The notes: a model not told the origin generated them from the letters alone. Shown: positions 1 to 11,560, counted from the first letter of the stretch. The stretch: 64,000 nt of DNA from Thamnaconus septentrionalis (GCA_009823395.1 CM020501.1:975861-1039860), one strand, 5' to 3'. Translations and numbers: made by a program.

Positions 1-746
1 AAAAAAGACTTATGCCTTACTTACTTTACTTTTTTTTTTTTCCCTTACACGGAATGCTGTTTTTGTTTGGAGTTCAGGTAAACATGGAGTCAGGTCAAGC
101 AACTTTAAGGAAGACTGGTTTGGGTTAGGGATACAATTGGGTGCAGATTAAGGTAAGGGGAACACATATCACCGGGATCCGGAGCTACGACCGAGTTTAT
201 AACTTTAGCAGCAGAGCTAGCATTGCGCCGGAGCAGAAACGGACCGAACATACTGTACATCTCTAATATAATTATTGTGTGTCTGCCTCACTTCTGAAGC
301 AGCGTAGGCAATAAATAAGCAGCAGCGACCGTACCGAAACACAAGATGCTGTTTGGGCTGCCGTATGTGCCGTGTGCGACTTGCTAATCGCTCCAATAAT
401 ATGTTGTAATTTTACAGGAGTAACGTTAGGAAACACTTAAAACTTCAGTTTACTTTATCGACACCAGTTTCTCCTCAGTGTCCTTGAAATAGCCAAAACA
501 GTCTTTTTTTTGACGGCGAAAAAATCTTGCCCTGTGCCTTCCGCCCCGTTTACAACCAAAGATTGTATACTGTGCATGCGCGCCTGTGTCTGCGGGACCG
601 CTGCTGCTATTCTGAGCAGTGAGCCATAGGTTTTCAAACCGTGGTCATCGAACAATTTTAATGATAATTAAAATTTGAAACGGTATAACTAACCGTCTGA
701 CTTTTTACCGAGGTTTCTCGTTTTACCAGTAATCGCTACATCCCTA
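1..746 (-). mobile_element. hAT-type non-autonomous DNA transposon, cut by window edge
   Basis: This stretch is the reverse complement of most of the element at 10368-11307. The shared landmarks are the poly-A/T run near the start, a segment with GCTAGC and a GTTTATAACTTTA block, and a terminal stretch reading inward as TAGGGATGTAGCGATTAC. The right end at 746 reads CTACATCCCTA, the complement of the TAGRGATGTAAC-type terminus typical of hAT elements. The other end and its target-site duplication lie outside the window, so the TSD cannot be checked. No transposase reading frame is present. Confidence 0.8.
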
Positions 747-866
747 CTGTGTATATACATTACTTCTATTATTTCAAGTACAAGCATCATTAACCTGTAC
801 TGACGACCACAGAGGGACATCCATACCGCCTGCACGCCTCTGGTCTCCCCTCTCTCCATATACAGT

Positions 867-2389
867 TAGGGCTGGGTGATAAATCGATTTTATCGATTAA
901 TTCGAGTTTTTAGTTAAGGTCAATTTTTTTGTAATTACAAATCGAGGTTTTTTTGAAATGCGCCACCAACGCTCTCACTTGCGTTCACGTAGTTCAGAGT
1001 GGGCTCTGACGTCACCACCGCAACAACGCGACAAAAAAGCATCCCGGCGCAAAGAGAGGAGTTTGTTCCGAAGAGAGGCTACGTGTCTTCGGCTGCATGG
1101 AACTGGTTCGGGTTTGAGGAGTCAGACACAGAATCGTCCCGTATTTGATGATGAAATGGTGGGTCTCGTTTTCAATCGATGTGGAACGGGGTTTGTCCCG
1201 TGTGTCTGAAGCCTCTGTTCCACTAAAATTAGCGGGATGACACCATGTTTTTGGACGCGGGACGTCGCGGAAGCAATCGGCATTGAGTTCCGTCTCCACG
1301 CACCAAACCCAGCGGGGTGTCACCCCCGCCGGCAAGCTGCACCCCCTCCGCTTTCACCGCTGCGTGTCTGCTGACGTCGTCGCGCTGAGATCGCATGACG
1401 AAGTGCTACAGAATTCAAGAGTCCGGCGGTGGCCAGTGTTCTTAGTTGTTGGCCACTTTTGGCTGTAGTGGAACGATGACGTCGTTCATGCCAGACTTGA
1501 AGCGGCGCGCACCTCCGCGGCCGCTTCCCGCCGTGCAGCGGGCGAAACAGCCAGAGGATAATGAACAATTATCGAGCGCTGATGGAACGTGATCGAAAAC
1601 CTTTGCATCAGTACTTGATACACGCCGCGACTGGCGCGATATTATGATTTAGCGCACGTTACGCTCAACGTCACCCCGTGCGGCAGGGAAAAAAGGTGGT
1701 GTTGACCCGGGTTTCCAGATTCCACCGCAAGCCGATTGGTGCGGAGCCGATTTTGACCCGGGTCAATTGCCGGGTTGTGTGACACGTTTTGTCGCGCGGC
1801 TCGGTGAGCAGATTCCACCGCCACCAAATGCCGATTATTTTCAAAAAACCCCACGTTTTTTGGGCAGTGGAATTGGGGCTTGAGTGATCTTGAACGTAAA
1901 TTTATTTTCGGCGCAAATTCACGTTCGTTTCCATAGAGTTTGGGTTCAAAACCGCAATCTACATAGCTGCAAGCAATACCATTGCGCAACCCATTCACAA
2001 CAACTGCGTACTGGCTGCGTAGCGTGCACAGAGTAGGCTATGAACCAGGATCGCTTGTTTTTTCAGCTATATTGATTTATTCCTTTGTAAAAGCCATCCA
2101 CCCAGCACTTTACTGACTGTTGTCAAATATGTTCAATTAAAAGACTTCGATGCAATCCCAGCCTTCAGCTTATTTCTAATGTCTATTGGTCACAAAGCAG
2201 TTCAAACTATGTGAACCATATACTTTTCTGAAACCCTATTTTAAGTTATGATTTACCACTAGAGCCTGTGATAGTCATGGCCCCGAGCACTGATTTTGAG
2301 TAGGGTGGAAATAAATTGATTTAAAATCATATTTTTAGGGAAAATAATTGGGGATTGTTTTTTTTTCTTTGGCATATCGCACAGCCCAA
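867..2389. mobile_element. hAT-type DNA transposon, composite
   Basis: The left end reads TAGGGCTGGGTGATAAATCG. The right end reads ATATCGCACAGCCCAA, whose complement is close to the left end over about 15 bases. This GGGCTGGGCGATA terminus is a common teleost hAT type. The putative 8-bp flanks (TATACAGT and CAACTAGT) match at only 4 positions, so the TSD is not convincing. The right end directly abuts the terminus of the Tc1-type element at 2390. A GC-rich miniature element sits inside at about 1211-1885. The segment 1890-2260 matches, inverted, the middle of the hAT at 14889-15951. Confidence 0.65.
1211..1885 (+). mobile_element. Nested GC-rich miniature element, copy A
   Basis: The ends read AAGCCTCTGTTCCACT and, inverted, AAGCCCCAATTCCACT, so it has short terminal inverted repeats with a TTCCACT core. 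The interior is unusually rich in CpG and has the block CCGGCAAGCTGCACCCCCTC near 1331. The same block is found inverted near 12785, in copy B. No reading frame is convincing. I cannot assign the superfamily from sequence alone; miniature elements with TTCCACTG-type ends are widespread in teleosts. Confidence 0.55.
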
Positions 2390-2532
2390 CAACTAGTCAA
2401 AAGTTTTGACACACCCTTTGAATTTAATGTCTTTAGTTTTCATTCTCATGACTATTGACATAGGCATCAAAACAATGTATAAACACACATGGAATTATAT
2501 AGGAAACAAAAGTGTAAAAATAACTGAAACGA

Positions 2533-4393
2533 AAATTTCACAGTCCCGTCTTCTCTACTTAACAAATATAAGGTAAATTGGGAAAATGAGAGCATAAAAT
2601 ATTTAGGGATATGTTTGACCAGGGATCTTTCCAAACTCTTCTGGGCAAATTATCTACTAATATCTTCAGCGATAAAAGCAGACCTGCACAGATGGAATCT
2701 GGTGCCTTTTCTAAGCTTTAGTTCTAGAATAAGTGCCATCAAAATGAATGTACTTCCTCGACTACTCTATCTATTTAGGAATTTACCTGTTGAAGTAAGT
2801 GAGGATCAATTCCGTGATTGGGACAAATGGATTTCCAGGTTTGTTTGGCAGGGTCGGAAACCAAGAATCAAACATTCTACGCTGCAACTAGCAAAGGAAG
2901 CTGGGGGGATGGGTCTCCCCTGTCTCAAAAACTATTACTGTGCCGCTCAGATCATCCCCCTCCTATACTGGAGCAACGAACCTTATACAGCCATCTGGAA
3001 GGAGTTGGAGTCCAAACTGTCAGACTCCTGTCCAATTCAAGCCGCAACTGCAGATGTGGGCCTAATGCGTAAGCTGCAGGGGCTTGGGAACCCATGGCTG
3101 ACCCACACTCCACTAACCTGGCAGAAGGTGATTAATAAATGTGACTTACACCGAATGTTGAGGGTGTTTAGATGGTTTGCTTTTAACTCTGATTTTACTC
3201 CCAACAGACAAGACTCTAGCTTTAAATCGTGGTCAAGGCATGGTCTTACAACTTTCTTGTCACTCACCAAAAATAACATTGTACACAGCTTTGATGTTCT
3301 GCATGAGAAACACGGATTGCAACGAATTGATTTTCATAGATATCTGCAGCTACGCTCCTACATCAATTGTGAATGTAAAATGACAGGCCTCTCAGATGTT
3401 GAATCAGAATTTTTCAACATCCTGAAAAATGCCTTGACAATGACCCCACCCACCTCCATTTCTAAATTGTACACAGCTATATGCCATGCCTCCAAGAACA
3501 ATACTCTTTACATAAAAGATAAATGGGAAAAGGAGACTGGGATGAAGATTTCTGAGGAGACTTGGGGTAACATATGGATATTTCAATGGTCAACATCAAA
3601 CTCCATGGCCTGGAGAGAACGTTGCTGGAAGAACATCATCAGATACTTTAGGGCACCAGAACAGGAAAAATATAAAGGCACCAACTTGTCATGTTGGAGG
3701 CAATATGGAACGACGGTAGCTAACCACTACCATATCTTTTGGGACTGCCCCAAACTTAAAGGGTTCTGGAAGGATATTCAATCTTCATTAAGCACAGTTT
3801 TTAACACCCAAATACCTCTCAATTTTGAGGCCTTGTACCTAGGTCATGTTACTTTTGAAATACAGGCAAGAGATTAAGTTATTGCAATTGCTTTTGATGA
3901 CAAGTAAAAAGACCATTACTAGGAGATGGCTAACCCAGACACTAGCTACTCTAGATGACTGGTTTGGAACCATCCTGGAGGTTTTTAGGATGGAAAAATT
4001 GACCTTTCAATTGAGAATTCAGCAAGACAAGTTCTACCAAATGTGGAATAAATGGATTTTGTTTATTACCCCAATGAGAGCAGATTTCTTGCGATCTTAC
4101 TGTTTTTTTTTTTTGTTTTTTTTTTTTGTGTGGTTAATTACTATTATTATTATTTTCTCCTTTTTGCGGCAGCAGCTGTGTGTTGACCCTCCGGTTCTTG
4201 TTTGTTGTTCACTGTTCTTGTGAACTATTCATCTCATAAAATTTAAGTTGTATCAAAATTTTGTTACAAAGCTGTACTTGCCATTCCACCGGTACAAGAA
4301 TAAGTTTGCTGTTTCCCAGGAATGCAAGTTATTTTGTTGTAATGTGCAATTTCTCTGTCCTTTCCAAATAAAGAAAGAATCTCAAAATAAAAT
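2533..4393 (+). mobile_element. 5'-truncated L1-like LINE with 16-bp TSD
   Basis: The insertion is bracketed by perfect 16-bp direct repeats AAAATAACTGAAACGA at 2517-2532 and 4394-4409. It begins inside the reverse transcriptase reading frame and ends with an A-rich tail (AATAAAGAAAGAATCTC then AAAATAAAATA). Both are the marks of target-primed reverse transcription. The TSD and tail prove insertion into the Tc1-type miniature element, which is therefore older. Confidence 0.9.
2534..4130 (+). pseudogene. L1-like ORF2 C-terminus, broken
   Basis: The frame is already open at the truncation point and runs to a stop at 3877, about 447 codons. It begins in the region after the reverse transcriptase palm (IKYLGICLTRDL) and continues with RISAIKMNVLPRLLYLFRNLP, a well-conserved stretch of L1-clade ORF2. 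Near 3665-3770 is the C-terminal Cys/His region: a CWRQ where CWRC would be expected, then HYHIFWDC and FW, so the first Cys pair has lost one member. Homology resumes in another frame after about 3860 (TRRWLTQ, FQLRIQQDKFYQMW), so a frameshift has occurred. Endonuclease and catalytic residues are absent because of the 5' truncation. It encodes no working protein. Confidence 0.85.
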
Positions 4394-4872
4394 AAAATAA
4401 CTGAAACGAGTTTTAAATTTAAATTCTTCAAAATAGCCATTTATTTAGTTATTTAACATGCTTTTTTGGCTGCATAATTACACATATCTTGCTCATATAT
4501 TTAATGTCTTCTGTATCTATCTGCAGTGTAGAAAGCTATAAAGACAAAAAAAAAATTGCATGAGAAGCTGTGTCCAAACTTTTGACTGGTAGTGTACATA
4601 TATACACACACCCACACACTCCAGCAACTTTGGATGAACAAAAACAAAAAAAAACAACAAAAAGCAGCCAGGAATGATGTAGAAATCAACGCTAGAGAGC
4701 GACAACGAGGCAGACCAGACCAGCCAATCAGCTTCCTCCCCTAATGGGTTTTTGTGTGTGTGTGTGTATGTCTTGTTGAGAGAAGGGGGCGGAGCCAGCT
4801 GTTTTCCCGGCAGCTCATGCAGGTTCCTGCCAGTGTTGCCAGTTCCCCCCTCAGGTCACAGAGTCACTCTTC

Positions 4873-4982
<110 letters not shown>

Positions 4983-4989
4983 CTGCTTT

Positions 4990-5890
4990 GACTGATTTAC
5001 ATGCAGAGCACACGCCCACCTGGCGGTGAGAGACGAGGCCAAAGGGGGCGTGGTCTGTGACACCTCCAGCCTGGCGGGAGCCAATCCTCTGAGAGCACAA
5101 CGGCTGCAGGAGACATTTATGGTGGAAATAATTTGCACCTGTGTCCATTTATCAGAGACGAGCGACGAAAGGAGACCTTTCAAAGTTTTACAGGCTGGTC
5201 GGACCTGTTGCCGACTGGCTGGCAGGCACGCCGATTCTTTCCTCTCTCTGCAGCAACATTAACCCCGTGTTTACAGCCTCCTGCTAAACAGAGCAGATGT
5301 TTTGTAGGAGGAATGATGGCGCGGAGAGTCAGCTCCAACCGCTCCAGCCAATCAGGGCCTCCACTCAGGTACTGGAGGTCACCTGTAGGTGGCGACAGTG
5401 ACAGCTTTTCGGGATCGAAGACCCCCATTCATTTGAATGTAGTGGCTCACTCAGCGCATGTGCCGAAAAAGTTTTTGACTTCCATTTTAGAGGGCGCCAT
5501 TGAGCATGTAGCACTTCATTGCATGAAGATGCAACCCCCACGCTGTGACATCACGCTGGGAATAAACTGTTTTCTGGTGATTATCTCAACTAAAATCTGC
5601 AATAGACAAATTTGTTTGTGAACCGGATTTCAGGTCAAAGGTCCTGTCAGTCATTTTAGAGGGGTTTCTTGCTCGCGGCAGACAAAGACGAGCTGCTCCA
5701 CAGGAGAGAGTCCGCTGCCCGGACTCGCTCTGATGACATCATCACCGTCAGCCAACATCTGCTCCATTCAGGACAGGACGTTTTTGTTTTTGAGTGTTTG
5801 TTTTGGGGCCCGGCGGCTCAGCTGAGAGGGAGCCTTCGGGTCATGTGACATGAAGGGCACACAACTCCATATGCCTCCGCTTCATTGGAT
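4990..5890. other. No gene seen between repeats
   Basis: This holds mixed-composition sequence with GC-rich short patches. A stretch from about 5390 to 5650 (CCCCCATTCATTTGAATG, then TTTTTGACTTCCATTTTAG) resembles dispersed teleost repeats, but I cannot name the family. No coding evidence. Confidence 0.4.
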
Positions 5891-5897
5891 GTCACAT

Positions 5898-7083
5898 TAG
5901 GCCTGGGCGATAAAACGATTACGATAATATTCACGATTAAAAACTCGATGATAAATGCATGAGCTGTTATTTCGATAACCCAACCAATCCCACAGGAGAG
6001 AAACAAGCGCGTGCTAAATGAACAGCCAATCCCAGCAGAGAAACAACGGCGTGCTTCCTTCCCTCCACCCGCCTCCTCTCGCTCACAACAACTCAGGTGG
6101 GAGACACACACACAGCCGTCCGCTAAATCTAGTTATAGGAACATGTAGAAATGAGTAGCGAGGAGCAATCAGAAGTCGAGGGAAGTGAAGAAACAGTCCA
6201 AAATGTGCCTGAGAACTGTACCCCTGACACCGAGGGTGAGGAGGAATCTGAAAACGTCCAGCAGGATGAAACAGTGGCGAAGAAAGGCAATACCAGTTCG
6301 GTCATTTGGAAATGGTTCGGCTACCTCAGGTCCGACAAAGTACAGGCTAACGCTAAGTACAAATTATGTCGGAGAACAGTCCCAAGCAAAACGGGAAACA
6401 CCACAAACCTCTTTCAACATCTCAAGAAGTCCCACGAGAAAGAATAGTATGAAAGCCAGAGTTTACGTTTTCATGCTAGCCTCCCCGCAGGTAACGCTAA
6501 AAACAACGCACTGCTGGGTCCAGGGGAAGTGTGCAGCATGATACTCCCGCTAGCAGTAGTAGTAGCCTAGCTAGCGACAGTGCTAAGCAAACAGTTGCTC
6601 GTCAAACAACAATACAGTCAGCCTTTAACGCAGCTACCCCGTACAAGAAAAAAATCGACGCGGTACAGAAACATAACCAGAGCAGTGACGTGCAAAATTG
6701 TACTGTCTGTCTGTACCTCTTTTTATTTTTGTTTTTATTTTATTTAATCAGTTCAGTACACTACCACTAAAATGTTTGAGAGATGTTAAAAACAAGGCAC
6801 ATAATCCTCAACATTTAAGTTATTTTATTTCAGTACATCTAAGATGTAAAAAATAATACAAACGTCTTGGTTCTGTCGGGTTGCTGTTGAATGTTTTGTA
6901 TTGTCATACATTCTAACAATAAATATATAAAAATAATCCTTCTGGTTTCTTTGCGGTCCAAGGTGAATATTAATATTAAAACTATTATTGATAAAAAAAA
7001 ATTCATATCGTGATAGTTATCGACATCGAGCAATATAAGAAAACATATCGTGATAAGAAAAATTGCCATATCGCCCAGGCCTA
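5898..7083 (+). mobile_element. hAT transposon with intact TIRs and perfect 8-bp TSD
   Basis: The terminal inverted repeats are TAGGCCTGGGCGATA at the left and TATCGCCCAGGCCTA at the right, complementary over 15 bases. The 8-bp duplication TGTCACAT flanks it exactly (5890-5897 and 7084-7091). At 1186 bp it is too short for a full hAT transposase gene. It keeps the 5' part of one (6151-6700), followed by AT-rich sequence, so it is an internally deleted derivative of an autonomous element. Confidence 0.93.
6151..6700 (+). pseudogene. hAT transposase N-terminus with BED zinc finger, truncated
   Basis: The frame at 6151-6447 encodes 98 residues: an acidic N-terminus, then a BED-type zinc finger (about residues 46-95) with SVIWKWFGY, the YKLCRRTVPSKTGNTTNLF block and the HLKKSH pair. 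BED fingers are the DNA-binding part of hAT/ZBED transposases and normally begin with a Cys-x2-Cys pair. Here the first Cys is Tyr (YKLC), so zinc binding is probably lost. A TAG at 6445 ends the frame. Homology-like Ser-rich sequence and the QTTIQSAF segment resume in another frame at about 6535-6660 and then stop abruptly. The catalytic RNase H-like and hAT dimerisation regions are missing. Confidence 0.82.
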
Positions 7084-7091
7084 TGTCACAT

Positions 7092-10000
7092 TGGATTTGT
7101 TGGAAACATCCACCTGAAGCTCCATGCACAGGAAGTGGCTAAGATCTTGCTAACAGCGCAACCAACCAGGAAGCCCCCCGCCACACCCCCCAGTGTGTGT
7201 GTGTGTGTGTTTGGTAGCCACCAAACATACACACACACACAGGTTTGGGTGAAGGCGACCTGGCCGGCGGCCAGCGGACACCGCGGGAGCTTTTCAGCAC
7301 TCAGTCCGCCGGCCAAAGGCATGAAAGGGCAGCATTAGCTTGGGAATCCTGGACTCGCCTGTGTTGCATGATGGATAAAAAAAAACCACAACCAGCTCTG
7401 ATGGCAATGAGGAGGGAGGTAGTTAAGGGCCTCCAGCAGCAACGCTGCTTCGGGCCACTGATGCAATCCAACACTGACTCGCACTTGTGTGTGTTTGCGT
7501 GCGTCTGTGTGCGAGTCTCATCTTAAGCTGAGCGAGTTCAATAAAAGCAGCAACCGTCCAGAGAGCTGGCACAGACCCCACGCCAGTCCTGTCTTGTTGT
7601 GCAGGAGGAGGAGATGATGATGATGCCGTCATGCCTCAAGTATGAGCGAGTGTGCGTGCTTGTGAGTGTTAGAGGGATATATGAAGTGATATTGACAGAT
7701 CCGAACATGGCTCCCAGGGGTCATGCCGAGGTCAAGCGCAGACATTTTGGAGCTGCAAGTCAGACTGAAGTTTGGTGGAGAGCAAGGCGTTGATTCAACC
7801 CACTGGCTGCTGCAGCTGCTGCTGTTACTACTGCTAGCAACGAGTGGTAACAAGGGAGCAGGGAACTAAAAAGTTGCCTGTGTGTGTGCGTGTGTGTGCG
7901 TAAAACCTGAGGGAGGCAGTGATTCATGCGGTAGCTGTTCCCCCCTCCCCCCGCTTCTTTTTTTTGCAATGAGACGAGCAGCTAGCAGCTCCAGTGGGCG
8001 GCTCCAGGTACCTTCAGGTGTCCTGGACCGTATAGATATAGATTGTCCTTTGAAAAAAAACCCCATATATATCTATATATAAATGTGTTTCAACATCGCA
8101 GAGGGTTTGCAATGTGGCCTCACGGCTGCATCGGCCCAGTTTAGCCAGATCTGGGCTTTTCCTCTTCCCCCATGCCCTCCCCTCGGTGTCTCTGTGGCGG
8201 TGATGGTCATTAAAGTGATTACAGGGGAGATGTGGTGGGGTTGGGAGGGGGGTGAGGGGGATAAAAGATAACAGAGTGCCCCCCCCGCCGCCGGCATGAA
8301 AAATGTGGCGGAGCCGTATATATGTAATTACATTAATTCCTTTTTTTTTCTCTCCCTGCTGGGAGTTTGAAACTCTCGCGGCTGTGCCCTGATCCACAAC
8401 AGGTAGCGCGGTGGCGGCCAGTCTTCTCCCTCACCCTGGTCAGGAGGGGTGGGAGGGTGGGGGAGGGGGAGGGGGGGGGGGGGCAGTAAAAACCACAGCA
8501 CTCAGCAACTCGATCCAATCCCTCTAAATCCCTGCTGGAATGCCGACCGACAGACGTCCAATGGGCCCGTCCAGGCTCCGCCTACCGCCAGCGTCTGCAA
8601 GGCCCAGCCGGCTGGAGGAAGTGGGAGGGGTTGGAAGAGCAGGGAGCAAACCTGGCTCCGCCCACTCGTCACCGAGTAAAGTACAAACAGAGGGCTAACT
8701 ACTAACTGTGCCGCTTCCTGACTATATAGAGGGCTTTTTTCGGCTGATGGCAACGCTGCGGAACACGCCACGGTGATGATGTCCTGAAAAGGACTGAAGG
8801 TCAGTATGACGGCGGGGTCGGCGGGTGCACTGCCGGCACGCGGCAACAACCTCCCGCTCGGCCCTCCACCATCAATACGTCAATATATAGAAACGCTTTG
8901 CCGCTCTTCCAAAGTGGACAAAACACACATTGTGTGGTCAAGGTTAGCGAGGAGGACGACGAGAAGGAACCGGAGGAGGAGCGAGTCACCTCCCCCTGCT
9001 GACTCATCCCCAGCCAACGTCTAGGAGACACGACGCCATCTGCATGGCGTGCGAGTAAAGTCGACCAATAAAGGTGGAGCGTTCAATAAATTCCAGGCTG
9101 TTTTCAACTCAGCACAAACTTGCTGACACGCTGCTGCTGCTCCTGTCTGTGTCGCCCCGATGGTGCTGGTGGTGTGTTGCAGGTGCAGCTAACGGTGAGG
9201 AGGAAGGTGAGGAGCGTGACTATTAGGTGATTTGAATTAGCAAGGTCCGTCTGTACAGTAACTCCATTTACACCGCTAACTTGTAGCTAAATCGTGCTAG
9301 CAGTAATCTCACCTTCACTGATCTTATATAAAAAAAACAAAACAGGAACGTGCAGTTTGGGATTAACTAGGGATTAACAGGGGGCTAGGCTAGCTAGCAT
9401 TGCAGCTAAGATGCAGCGCTGCAGAAGGTAGGACGAACTTTCCTTCAGTTAAATGTTATATGATTGGTAATATTTATGATTAATTAATATATTATAATAT
9501 TGCAGTGTGGTATCAACCCCACCCCTGCCCCATAAATTCCACCTAGGGCAAATGAGGACAGTGGCGACCTGCAGAAGGTGGCTGCAGGCTTTATGGATCA
9601 GTTCATCAAACTGCTAATGCTAATGCTGTTATTTCTGCTACTGGGATTTTGTTTTCAAATCTCCAATTTTGGTGCATCGCATGCAGCAGCACTGAGGACG
9701 AAGAGGAAGGAGGAGGAGGAGTAGAAGAAGTAAAAGGATGAAGAGGGAGAGGAGGAGGAGAAGTAGAAGGAGGAGGAGGAAGCGGAGACAACCTGCAGGA
9801 TGGTGTGGAGTGGAGGTGGGAGGCAGGAGGTGACCCCCAAGAGAGAGCGAGAGAGAGGGAGAGAGAGAGAGAGAGAGAGAGACTGACTGAAACAAGACCA
9901 TGATGGATGTTCTGCTGGCCGGTTTTAATCACAGATCAAAGCCCTCCGGTCCCAGCAGCCTCAGTGTCGATACTGAAACCTTCCCCACAGCAGCAGCAAC

Positions 10001-10359
10001 ATCCTGCAACATCTGGCCTTCACACGGGCTGGGGCTGGTCCCGTGGCACAGCGCCACCTGCTGGCCAGCCAGGATGGACAGACGGACGGACAATGGCCCT
10101 GCTAGCTAGAAATATGAGTTTAGGCAGAAGGTGAGGACTTATTTTCAGCAGGTGACCTCTGACCTCTGGCCAGAGGGCGGGGCCTTTGTCACTGTTCACA
10201 AGCTAGTGCTAGCGGAGGAGGCCAAGCCAGGCATGGGCAAACTACGGCCCTGTAATAGCTGTATTTCATCCATTTTTCCAGTGTTTAAGAGTCATTTTAA
10301 TAAACAGCTAAACACCATGGGGCTTCAAGGACACTGATTTTGTTGGAATGTTTGGTTCA
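7092..10359. other. Intron sequence without a recognisable gene
   Basis: The stretch holds a GT-loop-AC hairpin (7193-7243), short CA/GT runs near 7485 and 7880, a G-rich run (8443-8483), a polypurine patch of GAA/GGA units (9690-9880) ending in a GA run, and repeated GCTAGC-type motifs near 9390. Open frames here are low-complexity or random and show no domain. Confidence 0.6.
8443..8483 (+). repeat. G-rich run with quadruplex potential
   Basis: Successive runs of three or more G, separated by one or two bases, end in a run of about 14 G. The pattern meets the usual G3+N1-7 rule for G-quadruplex folding several times over. Confidence 0.8.
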
Positions 10360-10367
10360 TTTTCAAC

Positions 10368-11307
10368 AAGGGATGTAACAATTACCGGTAAAATGATAAA
10401 CCGCAGTAAAAAGTCTGACGGTTATTGTACCGTTTCAAATTTTAATGATCATGAAAAGAGTGTTTGATTACCGCGGTTTGAAAACCTACGGCTCATTGCT
10501 CAGAAAGCTTGAGCGGTCCCTCAGACACAGGCGCGCATGCACAGAAAAGAATCTTTGGTCGTAAACGGGGCGGAAGGAAGTTCAGCACTCTGTCAAAAAA
10601 GACAAAGTCTGAAGTCTGGGTGTATTTTGGCTATTACAAGGACACTTAGGAGAAACTGGTCATAACGTTACTCCTTTAAAATTACAACATATTATTGGTG
10701 CCATGAGCAAGTCGCGTCTGCAGGTCTCTACGCACAGCACGTATCGCAGCAAAACAGCATCTTGTGTTTCGGTACGGTCGCTGCTACTTATTTATTGTCG
10801 ATGCTGCTTCAGAAGTGAGGCAGACACACAATAATTATGCTAGAGATGAATGTTCGGTCCGTTTCTGCTCTGGCACAATGCTAGCTCTGCTGCTAAAGTT
10901 ATAAACTCCGTTGTAGCTCCAGATGCCGGTGTTATGTCGAAATCTGTTCACCCGTCGATATGGGTTCCCCTCACTTTAACCTGCACCCAAACTTATCCAT
11001 TACTCTCAACCAGTCGTCCTTAAAGTTGCTTAATCTGACTGCATGTTTACCTGAACTCCAAACAAAAACAGCATTCTGTGTAAAAAAAAAAAAAAAAAAA
11101 AAAATCCAAGAGGAATTGCTTGTTCTTTTATTTGTGTTTTCAAAATAAAACTTTGTTAAATGATTTCAGTGTGTGCATAAGTACTTCTTTTTTTTTTTTT
11201 TTTTAGCATTTTGAGCACATTTCAACAATGCTGTGATAATAATGATTATTGTGATCATTTTGGTCACAACAACTATGATGTGAAATTTTCATACCGTTAC
11301 ATCTCTA
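10368..11307 (+). mobile_element. hAT non-autonomous transposon with perfect 8-bp TSD
   Basis: It starts AAGGGATGTAACAATTACCG and ends GTTACATCTCTA, so the termini are TAGRGATGTAAC-like. The flanking 8-bp duplication TTTTCAAC is exact (10360-10367 and 11308-11315). At 940 bp with no transposase frame, it is a non-autonomous copy. Internal poly-A at 11082-11104 and poly-T at 11190-11204 are part of it. The element at 1-746 is the same family in the opposite orientation. Confidence 0.95.
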
Positions 11308-11319
11308 TTTTCAACTGAC

Positions 11320-11500
11320 ATTTATTTATTTATTTATAAGTTTATTTGGACGGGACAGTGCATATTGATGAACACTGAGTAAATGAGTACTCATTGTAAA
11401 TACGCCAGACAGCAACAACAATACAATACAACAACTGACAGAACTGACCTATCCCCTCTTGACACACTGATTGGCCCAATCACAACAGCGGATCAGACCA
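11320..11500. repeat. Dispersed repeat fragment
   Basis: The segment TTTATTTGGACGGGACAGTG followed by CATATTGATGAACA resembles a common teleost dispersed repeat with a TTTATTTGGACAGGGACAGTG-like end. The family is not named here. It directly follows the hAT TSD, so the hAT inserted at its edge. Confidence 0.45.
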
Positions 11501-11504
11501 AAGC

Positions 11505-11505
<1 letters not shown>

Positions 11506-11559
<54 letters not shown>
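11506..11559 (+). repeat. (CAG)18 microsatellite
   Basis: Eighteen uninterrupted CAG units within intron 1 of acvr2a; on the transcribed strand the repeat reads CUG. Confidence 0.97.

Positions 11560-11560
<1 letters not shown>

Larger units (their letters stand above)
2390..4594. mobile_element. Tc1/mariner-type miniature element split by a LINE
   Basis: The right end reads GTCCAAACTTTTGACTGGTAGTG and is followed by TA. The left end reads CTAGTCAAAAGTTTTGACACACC, its degenerate complement. Removing the inserted LINE (2533-4393) and one TSD leaves about 330 bp. The AGTCAAAAGTTTGGACACACC type of terminus is a familiar Tc1-like terminus in fish genomes. No transposase remains. The left terminus is partly eroded where it meets the neighbouring hAT. 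Confidence 0.7.

Noticed and set aside
859..2397. 8-bp TSD for the hAT at 867-2389
   Set aside because: TATACAGT and CAACTAGT agree at only four positions, so I do not claim a TSD.
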